A DNA stretch of 32,564 bases from Oppiella nova. Taxonomy: Eukaryota > Arthropoda > Arachnida > Sarcoptiformes > Oppiidae. The number at the start of each line of letters is the position of its first letter. Position 1 is the first letter of the stretch. Under the pieces are notes generated by a model. That model saw nothing but the letters and a program-made list of their open reading frames with translations. It was not told the DNA's origin and ran no database searches. Position numbers and translations under genes: made by a program. The DNA lies in assembly GCA_905397405.1 (NCBI GenBank), contig CAJPVJ010000200.1:1-32564 (forward strand). The letters are read 5' to 3'. Shown here piece after piece: positions 19,643 to 30,514 of this stretch.

Positions 19643-21022
19643 TCACTTCTTGCGTTTGATGCCTTTCCCGAACCAGCCCGGGCTCGACACCACTGAGTCA
19701 CACAACTTATGCTTTGATTGGTCCGCACTTTCAAACAGTTTTATGCGATTACAAGTCACCTCTTCTTCCGTCTTGAGAGGAGTCGCAAAACAATAGATCG
19801 GATCTAAGGATCTGACAATTGGTTTCATTATATGGTGGATATTATTCTCAAAGATTCTAAGAATTAGTTATAACATGAATGAAGACTTACTTCTGATATG
19901 TCTTGACCTCAATATTCAAATGTTTCATCACTTCCTTCATCACTGAATCGCACTTTCCATTGATTTTGAGAACAGATTGCGAGTCCTTTGGAGTCCACTG
20001 AAGGTTAACGATTGCGATCTGAGGCCATCCCTGTGTCCTCTTAGGCCATAAACACTGATACTTACGAAGAACTTTGAGACTACTTCCGAGACATAAAATG
20101 AGGTCTGCTTTGGAAGACTGCTTTGCGGCGGAATCCCAGTTGAGAGGCCACAAGAGTTTGCCTTTTTCGCCGAAATGAACGATTGTGTCGATGAGGTCTG
20201 CGCTCTCTTTGGCACACAAATGGCATTTACGGCCCGTTTTGTGCCTTCGGAGTGAAGTCTTTTCGGTGACGTCGAAGGCTCTCAAGTATTGAGTTTTGCA
20301 GTTCACACAGACCTCGATATACATATTGCCGTGAATTTCAGACAAATGCTTCTGCGGTAAACCACTCCTCAGATGCAGTCCATCGCAGTTCTGGGAGACA
20401 ACGTGTTTGACAATCCTTTTGCGGTTCAGTTCAGTGATCGCCATATGAGTGAAAGTGGGCTCTGAATGCAGATCACAGGACAGTGTTATATAGCAATCAA
20501 ATCACATGCAATCGTGTGACAGCCATACCCGCCATTACGAGATCCAAGTGCTGACCAATATGTGAGCCATTCTTGAGTTGAGTCCACACGCCGTTCGGAC
20601 CCCTATAGTCGGGTATCTGTGCCGATGTGCTGATACCGGCGCCCGTGTAGACCACCACTCCCTTCGCCTCTCGGATCAGTTTAGATAAGACGAGACACTT
20701 GTGGGCCAACACTTGCGCCTCGTCTTCAACCTCTTTGGCTCTCTCTTTGTTTAACTCAATCTTGTGTTTGCGGTTCAAAACCATTTCGACCAAAGATTTC
20801 GATTCCTTTAATATCTGCAACTCTTCTTCCGTTTGGTCTGAAATGCATTTCTTGAGAATCGTCTGAATCCGTCGTTTCCTTCAAAACAAACCATTCATTC
20901 ATTAATCTCTAACTCAATGCCAAATACAAGACAACACACTTAGCCGTCAGCTCTTCTTTGAGTCGAATTTTCTTCAGATGTGTGTCTTTGCGATCTCGTC
21001 GGAGATCACACTTCGCGTCCAT
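19643..21022 (-). CDS. SIRT7: SIRT7, NAD+-dependent protein deacylase (class IV sirtuin)
   Basis: SIRT7 is a nucleolar/nuclear sirtuin acting on H3K18ac and rDNA transcription. Four exons: 21022 to about 20957, about 20879..20529, 20461..19891 and 19811..19643. The N-terminus is short and very basic. The Rossmann NAD site reads [20 protein letters not shown] followed by [19 protein letters not shown] is next, and the catalytic His lies in [12 protein letters not shown]. Zinc-binding CxxC pairs are seen in EVCVNC and KCHLC. The NAD-binding [10 protein letters not shown] and [10 protein letters not shown] motifs are SIRT7-specific in form. The final exon carries [11 protein letters not shown] and ends in [11 protein letters not shown], the SIRT7 C-terminal nucleolar-type tail. 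All key residues are present. It is head-to-head with RPS17. Confidence 0.97.
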
Positions 21023-21254
21023 AGTTTGCAACCAAATGAATGGCAATTGAGTGACAATTGAGTGACAATTGGATGTGATTTAAGACAAAATGAGTTCACA
21101 ATTGACTCGCATTTCAATGGCTTTCACTGTATTTTTGTTTACATTTTGCGAGTCTTTGCCGTAATTGATGTGAGAAGTGTTGCCATAAACGACGCGTTCA
21201 GCCAATGCTGCGATCTTTGACTTCCTTTTCCGTGATTTGAGAGAAACCGAAGAA
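21023..21254. promoter_or_regulatory. Head-to-head SIRT7/RPS17 promoter region
   Basis: 232 bp separate the SIRT7 ATG (minus) from the RPS17 ATG (plus). The right end contains the RPS17 pyrimidine-rich start (see 21221). A direct repeat of GTGACAATTG-type words lies at about 21050-21072. Sharing of promoter elements is inferred from distance only. Confidence 0.55.
21221..21231 (+). promoter_or_regulatory. 5' TOP-like pyrimidine tract of RPS17
   Basis: CTTCCTTTTCC lies 24 bp before the RPS17 start codon. Ribosomal-protein mRNAs typically begin with C plus a pyrimidine run (5' TOP) that confers mTOR/LARP1-dependent translation control. The position fits a transcription start here, giving a leader of about 34 nt. 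Confidence 0.65.
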
Positions 21255-21808
21255 ATGGTAAATCATTTGAAATGCAATTAATTGTAATAATTAGTGATTT
21301 ATTAATGTATTTTAGGGTAGAGTCAGGACTAAGACCATTAAGAAGGCCTCGAAGGTTATCATCGAGAAGTACTACACGAGACTAACCCTCGACTTCGACA
21401 CCAACAAAAGGATTTGTGAGGAGATAGCGATCATACCATCGAAGCGTCTTCGCAACCAAATCGCTGGATTCGTCACTCATCTCATGAAACGGATCCAAAG
21501 GGCGCCCATTAGAGGCATTTCCATCAAACTGCAAGAGGAGGAGCGCGAGAGAAGGGATAACTACGTGCCTGAGGTCTGCAGGAGTGATGACACGTGTGGA
21601 CACATCCACTCATTGTCTTCACAATTATCTCATTTATGATCATTGACTCACTTGTTGTGTGTATTGATAGGTATCGGCCATTGATATGGATGTCATAGAA
21701 GTAGATCCCGACTCATTCCTCATGCTTAAGGAGATGTCAATGGATAAGATATCAGGCTTACAGCAAACCAATCCAACGGTTCCCTTCCGAGGGACGGGTC
21801 GTCTTTAA
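21255..21808 (+). CDS. RPS17: 40S ribosomal protein S17 (eS17)
   Basis: Component of the small cytosolic ribosomal subunit. Three exons: 21255..21257 (only the ATG), 21316..21573 and 21671..21808, giving 132 residues, near the 135 of human. After the start Met, exon 2 reads [20 protein letters not shown], then [20 protein letters not shown] and [13 protein letters not shown], almost identical to other animals. Exon 3 begins [15 protein letters not shown] and has the usual divergent C-terminus. The introns are phase 0; the first lies directly after the initiator codon, a known arrangement in animal RPS17. Poly(A) signal at 21843. Confidence 0.99.
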
Positions 21809-21842
21809 GATATGATTTGATTTGAATTTATTATAAATGGAT

Positions 21843-21848
21843 AATAAA
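21843..21848 (+). terminator. Poly(A) signal of RPS17
   Basis: AATAAA lies 35 bp after the RPS17 stop, before the convergent SMPD2 3' end at 22031. Confidence 0.65.
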
Positions 21849-22030
21849 ATGTTTGATTGACTACTAATTGCCATGTCTTCACATTTATTTGATGTGTTTA
21901 TCATAAGTAATACACTTTTGTTACGTTCACAGTAAGTGACAATTTGACAAAAGGCTGTTCGGTATGAATACATGAAACAAAATGGGTATAAATTAGATTA
22001 AAAATAGATTTTATTTGAATTAAATGTCAA

Positions 22031-24491
22031 TTATTGGTACAAAAATATCTCTTTCTCGATATCATTGACAATGGCTTTTATGGCATTAATCTCTTGACGA
22101 GAGGCTAAAAATTTGAGAAGATTTGCCAAAATGGGTGTAATTGTCAATAATATCATCACAAATAGTACTTCAATGACAGGTAACTGAATAAACACCCAAA
22201 GGGTTGACGAAATCAAACTTATTATAACGAAGAGGAACAGAGAAGTGAATACAAAGTATTTAAAACTCATTTGATTTTCGGCGACATATTCTTCGAGCAG
22301 ACTTTTGACACTATCGAGTGTTTGGCGGTTAGTACTAGAGCTTCGTTGGAGTCGCGATTTGATGGCATTGGAAGCGATGTGTTTGAGCTGAAGAGGACCA
22401 CACTTAGAGAATTTTGATGCCGTGTCCGCCAATTCTAGTAAAACATTAGACTTAAGCTTTGGTTTACCCGATAATAAGCCCATTCTGTCTGATTTAGTCG
22501 ATTCCTTATTCATATCATTGGAATCATTGCCTTCACCTCCCGTTTCTCCCGAACCCCTCTTTTCATGCACTTTCCTATAATGAGTAGAACCGCAACCGTT
22601 TGACACATTATTTGCTTCTTTGTTACCTCCACTCAAACAATTGTCGCCAAAAGTTGATGGACTGTCTAATGAGTGGTTTAGTGGTGACTGAAAACCTGGA
22701 AAAGTCTTCACTATTTCGGGTGATTTGATTTTAAACTGCGCGACAACCGGCTGGTGATCACTAAACGGGAGTCCCGTCTGGTCTTTGCAGCGAAGACTTA
22801 TGTATTCGACACCACATAAGCTGTCTTCAAGCGATTCCGTGTACGTCTCGGCAATTATCTCATTATTTCTATTATTCATTTGATCTGAATATCGATATAA
22901 AATGAAATCAATGCGTTTGCCTGAACTGTCTTCAGTAAACTTGTTGTCTCGATGTCCACACGTATGGTATTCGTCATCAGTTTCAGAATCACTACATTCA
23001 TGGGATAAATGGTTATGATTTGGGGCACAATCACCCTCTCCTATGTCATCATTTGGTGTAATGTCTTTTGTTCTGTATTTGAAGCAATCATTGAGTTCTG
23101 TTAAACCAACTGTTCATTAATAAACAAAATCCACAATTAAAAAACTAATCAAACAATACAATTATTTACAGTAATCAATACAGTATAGAGTGAGTCTAAC
23201 CGAGCAATTGAAAGGGCAGTTCCTTAGACGAGGCATTTAGATCTCCAGCAAGAACTACAAGATCTTTGCAATTATTTGATCGATAATTCGTCATAAGTTT
23301 AATAAATTTGGACATTTCGTACGACTGACAGATCCGATGAACTGAATATTGATCATTAAGACGTTCACTCAGGTTGTACTGCGCGTGCATCTGATGCCAG
23401 TCAACCAATTTTAGTACCGTAGAGGACAGTAGATATTATCAATTCCCGTATAATTTGAACACAATTTCATAGAATATTAAGACATACATGAGTGCAGAAT
23501 AAGTGAAGATTCAATGAATCCAGTTCTACACGAATATATCCAACACCTGTTCCCACAAATAGTCATTCAATGAGTGGTTCGTCTCATTAGCATTCAATTC
23601 AAACCTTTAGAGGTATACCAATCGCCGTGAGTTACACGGAATGGCGATCCGTTCACTGAAAACGGGTGAAAATGAAAGGCTTTGGGCACCCATTTGACCA
23701 AAACTGCCAAACCTTTCACATAAAACCAGTCATTTGTATGCATTTCTATGATATATAAGACAAAATCTAACCACTATTTCCTAAAACACTTCCGTTTTTA
23801 AAGAAATGCGAAAATTTGAACTCAGATTCTGTGGCCTTTCGGATGTAATCAAAGTCCGATTGAATCCAAATCTAGAGTCAAAGACAATGAGAATGTGTTG
23901 AAAAAGTTTAAAAAATATAAGCTTTGGTTACTTCTTGGAGGAAGACAATGTCATATTTGTGGTCAACTAAATGTTCAGCAATTAATTTGATCCGTTGTTG
24001 TCTGTGTTTCGACACGTATTGGAGTCCCCTATCATTGAACAAAAACTTTTTAATAGTGTTTCAAATGTTTGCATCAATTGGTTGCCAACTCTCATAGATA
24101 AAGCAGTTTATGATAACACCTGTCATTGTATTGACATTAATATAGAGCCAAACAATTCACTCATTGCTGTCATAAAAGTAATCAAAACTATTTGTTTCGT
24201 CAATCAATTGATATTTGAGCCATAAATTGAGATAAATATAATAAAATTCAAACAAATTGTATCATAAATGCGAGGTATCATCCAAATCATCAAATTCACT
24301 CATTATCTCATTAAATCAATTGATACACTAATGGTCTATAAACTATCACTTATTTGTTTATTTATAATGACAATAATTTAGATTGATTATCATTGAACAA
24401 AATGTAATCTCAAACTGGATCAACCGAGACAAACTCACCAACAGTTGAGTGTATAAATCTTAAGATTATGGTCAATGTCGCGGCAATCCAT
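22031..24491 (-). CDS. SMPD2: Mg2+-dependent neutral sphingomyelinase, SMPD2 type
   Basis: Membrane-bound DNase I-fold phosphodiesterase that hydrolyses sphingomyelin to ceramide and phosphocholine. Exon 1 is 24491..24439 and encodes IYTLNCW, the family start carrying the metal-site Asn. After a 410-bp intron, exon 2 (24028..23932) gives GLQYVSKHRQQR and ends FLQE, with the catalytic metal-binding Glu. Downstream exons carry VTHGDWYTSKG, a THL/HAQYN segment, VVLAGDLNAS (catalytic Asp/Asn), GKRIDFILYR and FSDHQPVVAQF (terminal Asp-His). The C-terminus has two adjacent hydrophobic segments (about residues 215-265 of the final exon frame), as in SMPD2, and a helical tail. Between the RIDFILYR segment and the membrane region is a long Ser/Asn/Gly-rich insertion not seen in human SMPD2. 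All catalytic motifs are intact. Confidence 0.92.
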
Positions 24492-24959
24492 GGACACTAT
24501 AGACTATTTGGTAAATGTGTTTGAGGTATCAATCAAATCAATGAAATGAAGTGCACTTTGGTTCAGGTGTTTGAGTGACAATCAGTTGTTATGCAAAACA
24601 CTGTTTAGAAATAGTGTTCAAAACACCAAATGAGTTGTCAATACATTCAATGCATTCGTTACCATAACTGCAATATTATTTGCATTTTAAATGCATTCTC
24701 ACGCCATCTCTCCATTCAATACAAGTTTTCTCGATTCAACATAATTTAAAAGTTCATAAAAGTTATCAAACAATTAACTAATTGTTAATATTTATTACTC
24801 AAGTAAATTCACTTATAATTTTCCTATTGTGTAATTATGAGTTTATTATATACGATTTTAAATTAAATGACATTTTAACTAGTCAATACATTGATTATTA
24901 ATAATAATTTACCATATTATATACTTGGTAAAATTTATAAATTTATAAAACTTTCTTAA
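24492..24959. other. Intergenic region between SMPD2 and METTL17
   Basis: About 470 bp of AT-rich DNA containing the presumed SMPD2 promoter and METTL17 3' UTR, both genes being on the minus strand. No coding frame or RNA gene recognised. Confidence 0.6.
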
Positions 24960-27211
24960 CTATTCTACGGTGTCTTCATTTGGCGGCCTTTCAACTATTT
25001 GTGCGGGAAATCTGTCGCCCCATCGACTCGTTCTGGCGCACCGGTAGGTATGCCTTCAATCACACAAAATTATATTACAAATTAAATAATACAATAAATA
25101 AATGATTTAAGGAAACCTGTCGTGATTTGAAGGCGTAATTATAACTTCTTTGAGTTGTCCATCACTGCAACAGAACCGACAAATGGCTTTCCGACGACTA
25201 GTGAGGACGGGCTGAACAATTCGCGGCCAACCCTTCAGCTCTTTTCATAAAAATTGTTTCATTTTATGATTATTACCGTAAAATTAATTTGAAAATTATT
25301 TATACGTTACTATACTGTACAGTATATACGGCAATAAGAAAAATGAATCACCTGGCTGCTGCTGTTTTCCCTTTCGAAACACTACATAAGAATATCTCTC
25401 TTTCCCGACGACAGCGTTCTGTTCGACACAATTGGACTCAAATTATTGAATAAAAATTATTTACAAAAGAGATTAAACCTGTTGTCCGAATCGCAACGGA
25501 TTGTAAGTGACTTCGAAATTGCAGAGAACGGGACCTTTGGATGACTGTCGCGGACACGTCAAGTCATGCGGGCACTGGGTTTGTATAAATATAGCAATAA
25601 ATATGCGGTTCATACCTTAATTATACCGTAATAGTAATTAATGACATACCGGGGCCACGATTGTAGCATCGGTTGTGTGTTGAACAGTAGAGAGATGTGT
25701 ATTATTTGGATTGTGCACGAAGTGAGCCGTAACGTTATGTCCAGACAATTGCAATATAAGATTGCGGGCCTCGAGTACAGCTGCAAAGCCGGCGCGACTG
25801 CCGTGTTCTGCAACCACTAACACATCTTGAGTTTTATGCCAAAGATTTTCAATCACATGAATCCTATTCTTAGCGTCTGGTATGTCTAGCAATGAAAACG
25901 CCGAAACCACTAAATCGTATTGAATCTATTATTTAACGAATAAATCAAACTAATCAGTGTACAAAATAGGGGGTCTTAAAACAGTCAAGAATATCGATAA
26001 TATCATAGATATCAATGTTTAAATGTTAGCAATAATTGAGTTTTATATAAACATTTGAATAGAAAAGGAAAGGAAAGGGAAGTGAACTCACGGTATGAGA
26101 AACGGGTAAATATTGGCGATAGAAGACGGGGTCGTAAAGCATTTTCTTATGTTCTTCGCCTCCTTGTAGAAGAAGTCTCGAGAGTTCGTTCATTTCGGAG
26201 CAAATATCGACACAAAAGTATTCATCGAAGCCTTTGAGCCACACCTGATTGGCAGCCCATATGGTTGTGCCCACACCTGACCCGAAGTCAAATAAGGTTC
26301 GGGGACTGAAATCTGGCAAATCTTTTCTGATCTTTAATAGAGTAAACAATTATTAGAAAACGGAGTCATCATTATTGGCAACAAATACCTCATTGAAAAT
26401 AGAGTGAAGTGCGGCATAATTGGGTGGAAGTCTAGCCGTCATATACACCACCGATGAATAGTCATTATATCTATTCATACATACAAAACACTGCCTTTTA
26501 AAGTATAGTCATTTAAAGAGACTTGAAAAATATACTCAATTGGCTGGTGATTGAGGAGCGCATCCTTAAGACTTCGCTCTAATTTTCGCTGTCTTTTGGC
26601 TATCACTTCATCCCTTTCCTCAATACTCAGACTTTTTAAATCAATTTTATCTAAAATAACAAATACTTTCATTAAGAGAGCCTTCAGTATAAGACAACAG
26701 TATTAGCCAACCCTTGGCGGCGATTCTATCTCTGATCTCTTGTGTCTTGTGGAGGACCTCCTGAGGCTCAGCCGGCAATTGGTGGTCGAAGACTCTCTCA
26801 AACATATCTCTCACATCTTCTTTGAATGCTTTTCCGTTGTATTCTTGGTCAACATCAAGTAAATCATGTCAACCATAATCAAACAATTTAATGGTAAGGC
26901 ATAGACATACTGTTAATAACCCGGTTTGCAGCCAACTCTAGTTTACTGGGAAGCGATACAGTGGTGACACTTCTTCGGCCGCAATGTCCTCTATATTTGA
27001 GTCCTTCTTCAAACTGGTTTTGCACCTCTTCCTCAATATTGGCCATGAATTTCACTTTTGTTGACATCAGCTGTGAATATAAACATTGGGTATATTTGTT
27101 CATCATTTGGAGATACTCTGGACATACTCTTAAGACTTGACTTTTGTGGTAATGGTTTGCATTTGAGAAGAGGTGATAATAGTTATAAACTTTTGCCGAT
27201 GAAGTAAACAT
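24960..27211 (-). CDS. METTL17: METTL17 / Rsm22-family mitochondrial ribosome assembly factor
   Basis: METTL17 binds the mitochondrial small-subunit rRNA and is needed for mitoribosome assembly; it has a methyltransferase fold and an Fe-S cluster. The ATG is at 27211. N-terminal helical exons follow (PSKLELAANRVIN; SIEERDEVIAKRQRKLERS). The SAM-type motif is LFDFGSGVGTTIWAANQVW (about 26300), then YFCVDICSEMNELSRLLL. VVSAFSLLDIPD and LVVAEHGSRAGFAAVLEAR match the family. A spliced APCPHDLTCPRQ followed by GPVLCNFEV, with CRFCCSDG near the C-terminus, supplies the conserved cysteines of the Fe-S site. The end is YRCARTSRWGDRFP. About eight or nine small exons. The first residues are not an obvious mitochondrial presequence. 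Confidence 0.93.
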
Positions 27212-28171
27212 TTTTCAAATTAATGTTTTTTTAATGTTTTCAAATGACATGTGAGACAAAGTTTGGTCAAACATTCACATAGTATGTGACCATTTGTTTG
27301 AAGGTGTTCGTACTGTAGGTGTATTGCATTTTAGAATGTTCCGCGTTCAAATACTGTATTATCTATTAGATTATCATACATTTAAAGTCTGCCGGTACAA
27401 TTTCATAATCATAATATTCTGAATCTTTGATTGATTATGATTTTATCTAAAACCTTAATATGAACATGTACTAATTGAATACAAAATCATAGATCATACA
27501 GTATAACCTAAAATACACAATAATTATTATTACGGTATGTTAAGTATTAAAGTTGACTGTCGGTACAGTACATTGTGGTGTAATACTGTAAATTTATGAG
27601 CAAATTCTATTATCTGGTCAGACCTTGTCGTATGTTAATAATATTATGTTTAATGTCATCAACCCAAATGTGACCTATAAGATCAAAGTCAGACCAAGCT
27701 CATTTCACTAGAAATTTTATGGCCACGAAACCAATCATTTAAGTTTTATTGACTCATTTCAAAGACTCTTAAATAAGTGTTACTTTTGTTGTACAGAATT
27801 CAATGGCAAAGGATTCTGCTATACTGTAGTGTACCGTACAATCACTGTATTATAAATAAGTAATAGTTTTAATGATTATATTATTTATCAAATACACATT
27901 TGGCTGTGAGAACATTTTCATATTTCAAATAAAATGCACAATAATTTTTATTTTTTTAAATACTTTTAAATCTATTTTTTATAAAGAAATCAAACAATAT
28001 TTATTATAAATGAATTCAAATAAAACATTTAAATAGAAAACAAAATAAAATTTACGAAATGCTAGAGTATGTAATAGAAATAATAATTGGTATAAATTAT
28101 TTATAATATCAAGTATTAAAATACTTATAAATTATTAAACAAATAGTTTCAATGTTAAACGTTTGTCATGT
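27212..28171. other. AT-rich intergenic region between METTL17 and DCAF12
   Basis: About 960 bp with no recognisable gene. It contains a cluster of TACTGTA/TACAGTA/GGTACAGTAC words (about 27340-27845) and long A/T runs (27940-28130). It should include the METTL17 promoter and DCAF12 3' UTR. Confidence 0.65.
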
Positions 28172-29824
28172 TTAGCTCCAAAGGCCGACATAACTTCCTT
28201 GAATACCCGCTGGAAGGGGTCCGCCAGCAGTGAAAAGTCGTGTTTTCGATGAGTCGTACTGATGGGTATAAATAGCGGGCGAATACTCGTATTGGAGGTA
28301 CAGATCATTGAATATCTCTTCCGGGTACTAATCATTGACAATACAGTATATGATTGAGTATTGCGTTTAAATGAATAGCTCACAAATACTTACAAAACAT
28401 CCTTTGCTAGTCTTAAGGATAGACTGTCGTCCATCAGATTCCAGATACTTCATGGCTCTGATATCAAAGAACATAACCAATCCATCGCCCGTTCCTATAG
28501 TCAACAATTCGTTGCAAAAGCTCAGAGACCGGACCTGACTGTTGGACGAGACCTTATGAATGGAGTTCAATGTGTTTGTGTCCAGAATAGTGACGTGAGA
28601 TTTAGAGCCCACGGCATAGATATTGCGATCACTTTGTTGTGAAAGACACACGTTTTCGAGACAAAAGGGCAAAGGCTTAGAAAACTTTTGGTTAAGGGTT
28701 TGAGAATCAAACAAATGGATGTGAGCGTTGAGGGACAGAATGGCCACTTCCTAGCATACAATCACATCATTATAATACCATTCATTGCAAACATTTCAGT
28801 TCATAATTACCTCCGACTTCTGGTTGTAGAGAACGGCTCTGATCTTCTCCGCGGTTCGACACTCTTTAACGAGTAATGGTTTGGTGTGGAAGTACTCGGG
28901 AACCATTGAGGCACTCATTTGCCGCTTCTCTTGCGGGTTGTCCTCAAACCTCCAGAGGGCTAGACTTGAATCGCGTGAACCCGACACCAGAAACTGGTCG
29001 TCCAACCACTTCATGTCAAATATCCAGTCGTCGTGAGCCCTCTATATGTGAACACAAACACGAGTTTATTATAAGTTATAAACGATTAAAAGTATTCATA
29101 ACATACTTCTCCGACATATAAGGGATCCAAAGTTGGCAACCGATAAACGGCCACATCTTTGGGGTTATGCCCGCCGGTGGCCAACAGAGTTCGCGACGGA
29201 TTTATTTCGATGGCGTGAATACCACACGGATTGTCGGGAAAACTTCTATTCGGGGAACTCTTCAGAGTTGGGATCAGATGTGTCTTATTTTTGAGGACAT
29301 CCAACACTACCAACTGATCCACAAATAGGTTTAGTATTAAACATTTCAATCAAATCAATACAAACTTTATTGCATTTCGTGCCGAAGACGACCTGTTGAT
29401 CGTTCAGCCATTGCGAGGAAAACACTTTATTGAATGATTCAAATGGGAAGTGCTTTTCGCGAAGGAGTTTATTGGCCAACAGATGTCTGGTTCCGAACTC
29501 TTGTGGCAGTTGTGCGGCCTTTTGAAGGCCTTTGTTATCAATAGATCTCGAGGACATAAAGTCGACTACATTTTGCGAGTTGTCTGAAGCATAATACGAT
29601 GAATCAATTTCGCCACTTATGAACCTCTCCACCCATTTGGGATCAGATAAGAGCTTAAAGTCTTTGATCCCATTACTGTTATCTTTACTCTTGATTTGCG
29701 TGAAAATGAGTTGTCGTTTACATCTTCGGGCAACTGATTCGTGGCCTCTCTTATTGATTGTAACATTCAAATGATTGTATCGATTATCTGTCGCATCGAT
29801 CCGTCTCTTCTTCACGAAAGCCAT
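28172..29824 (-). CDS. DCAF12: DCAF12, WD40 substrate receptor of CRL4 ubiquitin ligase
   Basis: DCAF12 docks on DDB1-CUL4 and recruits substrates with C-terminal Glu-Glu degrons. The start [10 protein letters not shown] (29824) gives a basic N-terminus. Then come [53 protein letters not shown], the WD repeat [38 protein letters not shown] and [17 protein letters not shown]. Each has a direct counterpart in human DCAF12. The last exon (after the acceptor near 28328) ends [18 protein letters not shown] with the stop at 28172, the characteristic DCAF12 C-terminus. A longer overlapping frame in the same exon (to 28135) is a shadow. About six exons with short introns. Confidence 0.95.
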
Positions 29825-30514
29825 TATTTGTGAGTTTTATTTACACATCAATGAAATGCTATGAAAACAAATGCTATGAAAACAAATGCATTTCAATCCC
29901 AATTAACGCGCCTTTAATCCATTGTTTACTAAACAATCACTTTATCATTGATTATACGCTAACACTAACACTAATACTCTAACTGTAATTGCAATCATTG
30001 TCTCACTTATGCACTCAATTCAAAGCAATTCATGTTTAGTCCATATAATTGACTAATCATTCAATGGTTAGTATGGATGACAAACACAGTTAATCATGAA
30101 TTGTGTGCACATTCACTGCAATCATGGCTCACATCTCACAATCAACTCAATCACTGTCACAATCATATGAAACACATTTGTTTAGCTTTTCATAATCACT
30201 TTGAAAGAGTTCACGTTTCAAAAGCTTATTACAGTTAATCATTTAGACCAGAGTTGGCTTTTCTGTATATTATTGCCACTCATATATTCCGTTATATAAG
30301 GGATTCAGGTGAAGCTCTCATTTCTCGCATAGCTTTCAATCATACAATTGTAGCACAAAATGAAATGTTCGCACAAATGATGATATGGTGTCACGTTATA
30401 TATGTGTTGGACTCTCATATCAACTGAATGTCTGTTTTTGAGACAAATTTCAATTGAGTTACCATTGAATCGACTTCTTGTGAGTGTCTGTCATCTGTAT
30501 TGTCCTCGAGAACC
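29825..30514. other. Divergent intergenic region DCAF12/CDC23
   Basis: 690 bp of AT-rich DNA between two divergent start codons. It contains a short tandem repeat of TGCTATGAAAACAAA at about 29853-29887. No gene is recognised. Confidence 0.6.
30292..30300 (+). promoter_or_regulatory. Candidate TATA box upstream of CDC23
   Basis: TTATATAAG lies about 215 bp before the CDC23 ATG and is the best TATA-like word in the divergent region. A start site about 30 bp downstream would give a leader of roughly 185 nt. Uncertain, because such words are frequent in AT-rich DNA. Confidence 0.3.

Noticed and set aside
23995-24225. Plus-strand frame across SMPD2 intron 1
   Set aside because: It covers an exon edge and an AT-rich intron of the opposite-strand gene and has no family resemblance.
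28135-28383. Minus-strand frame longer than the DCAF12 last exon
   Set aside because: The alternative frame ends in the exact DCAF12 C-terminus (GSYVGLWS), so this one is a shadow.
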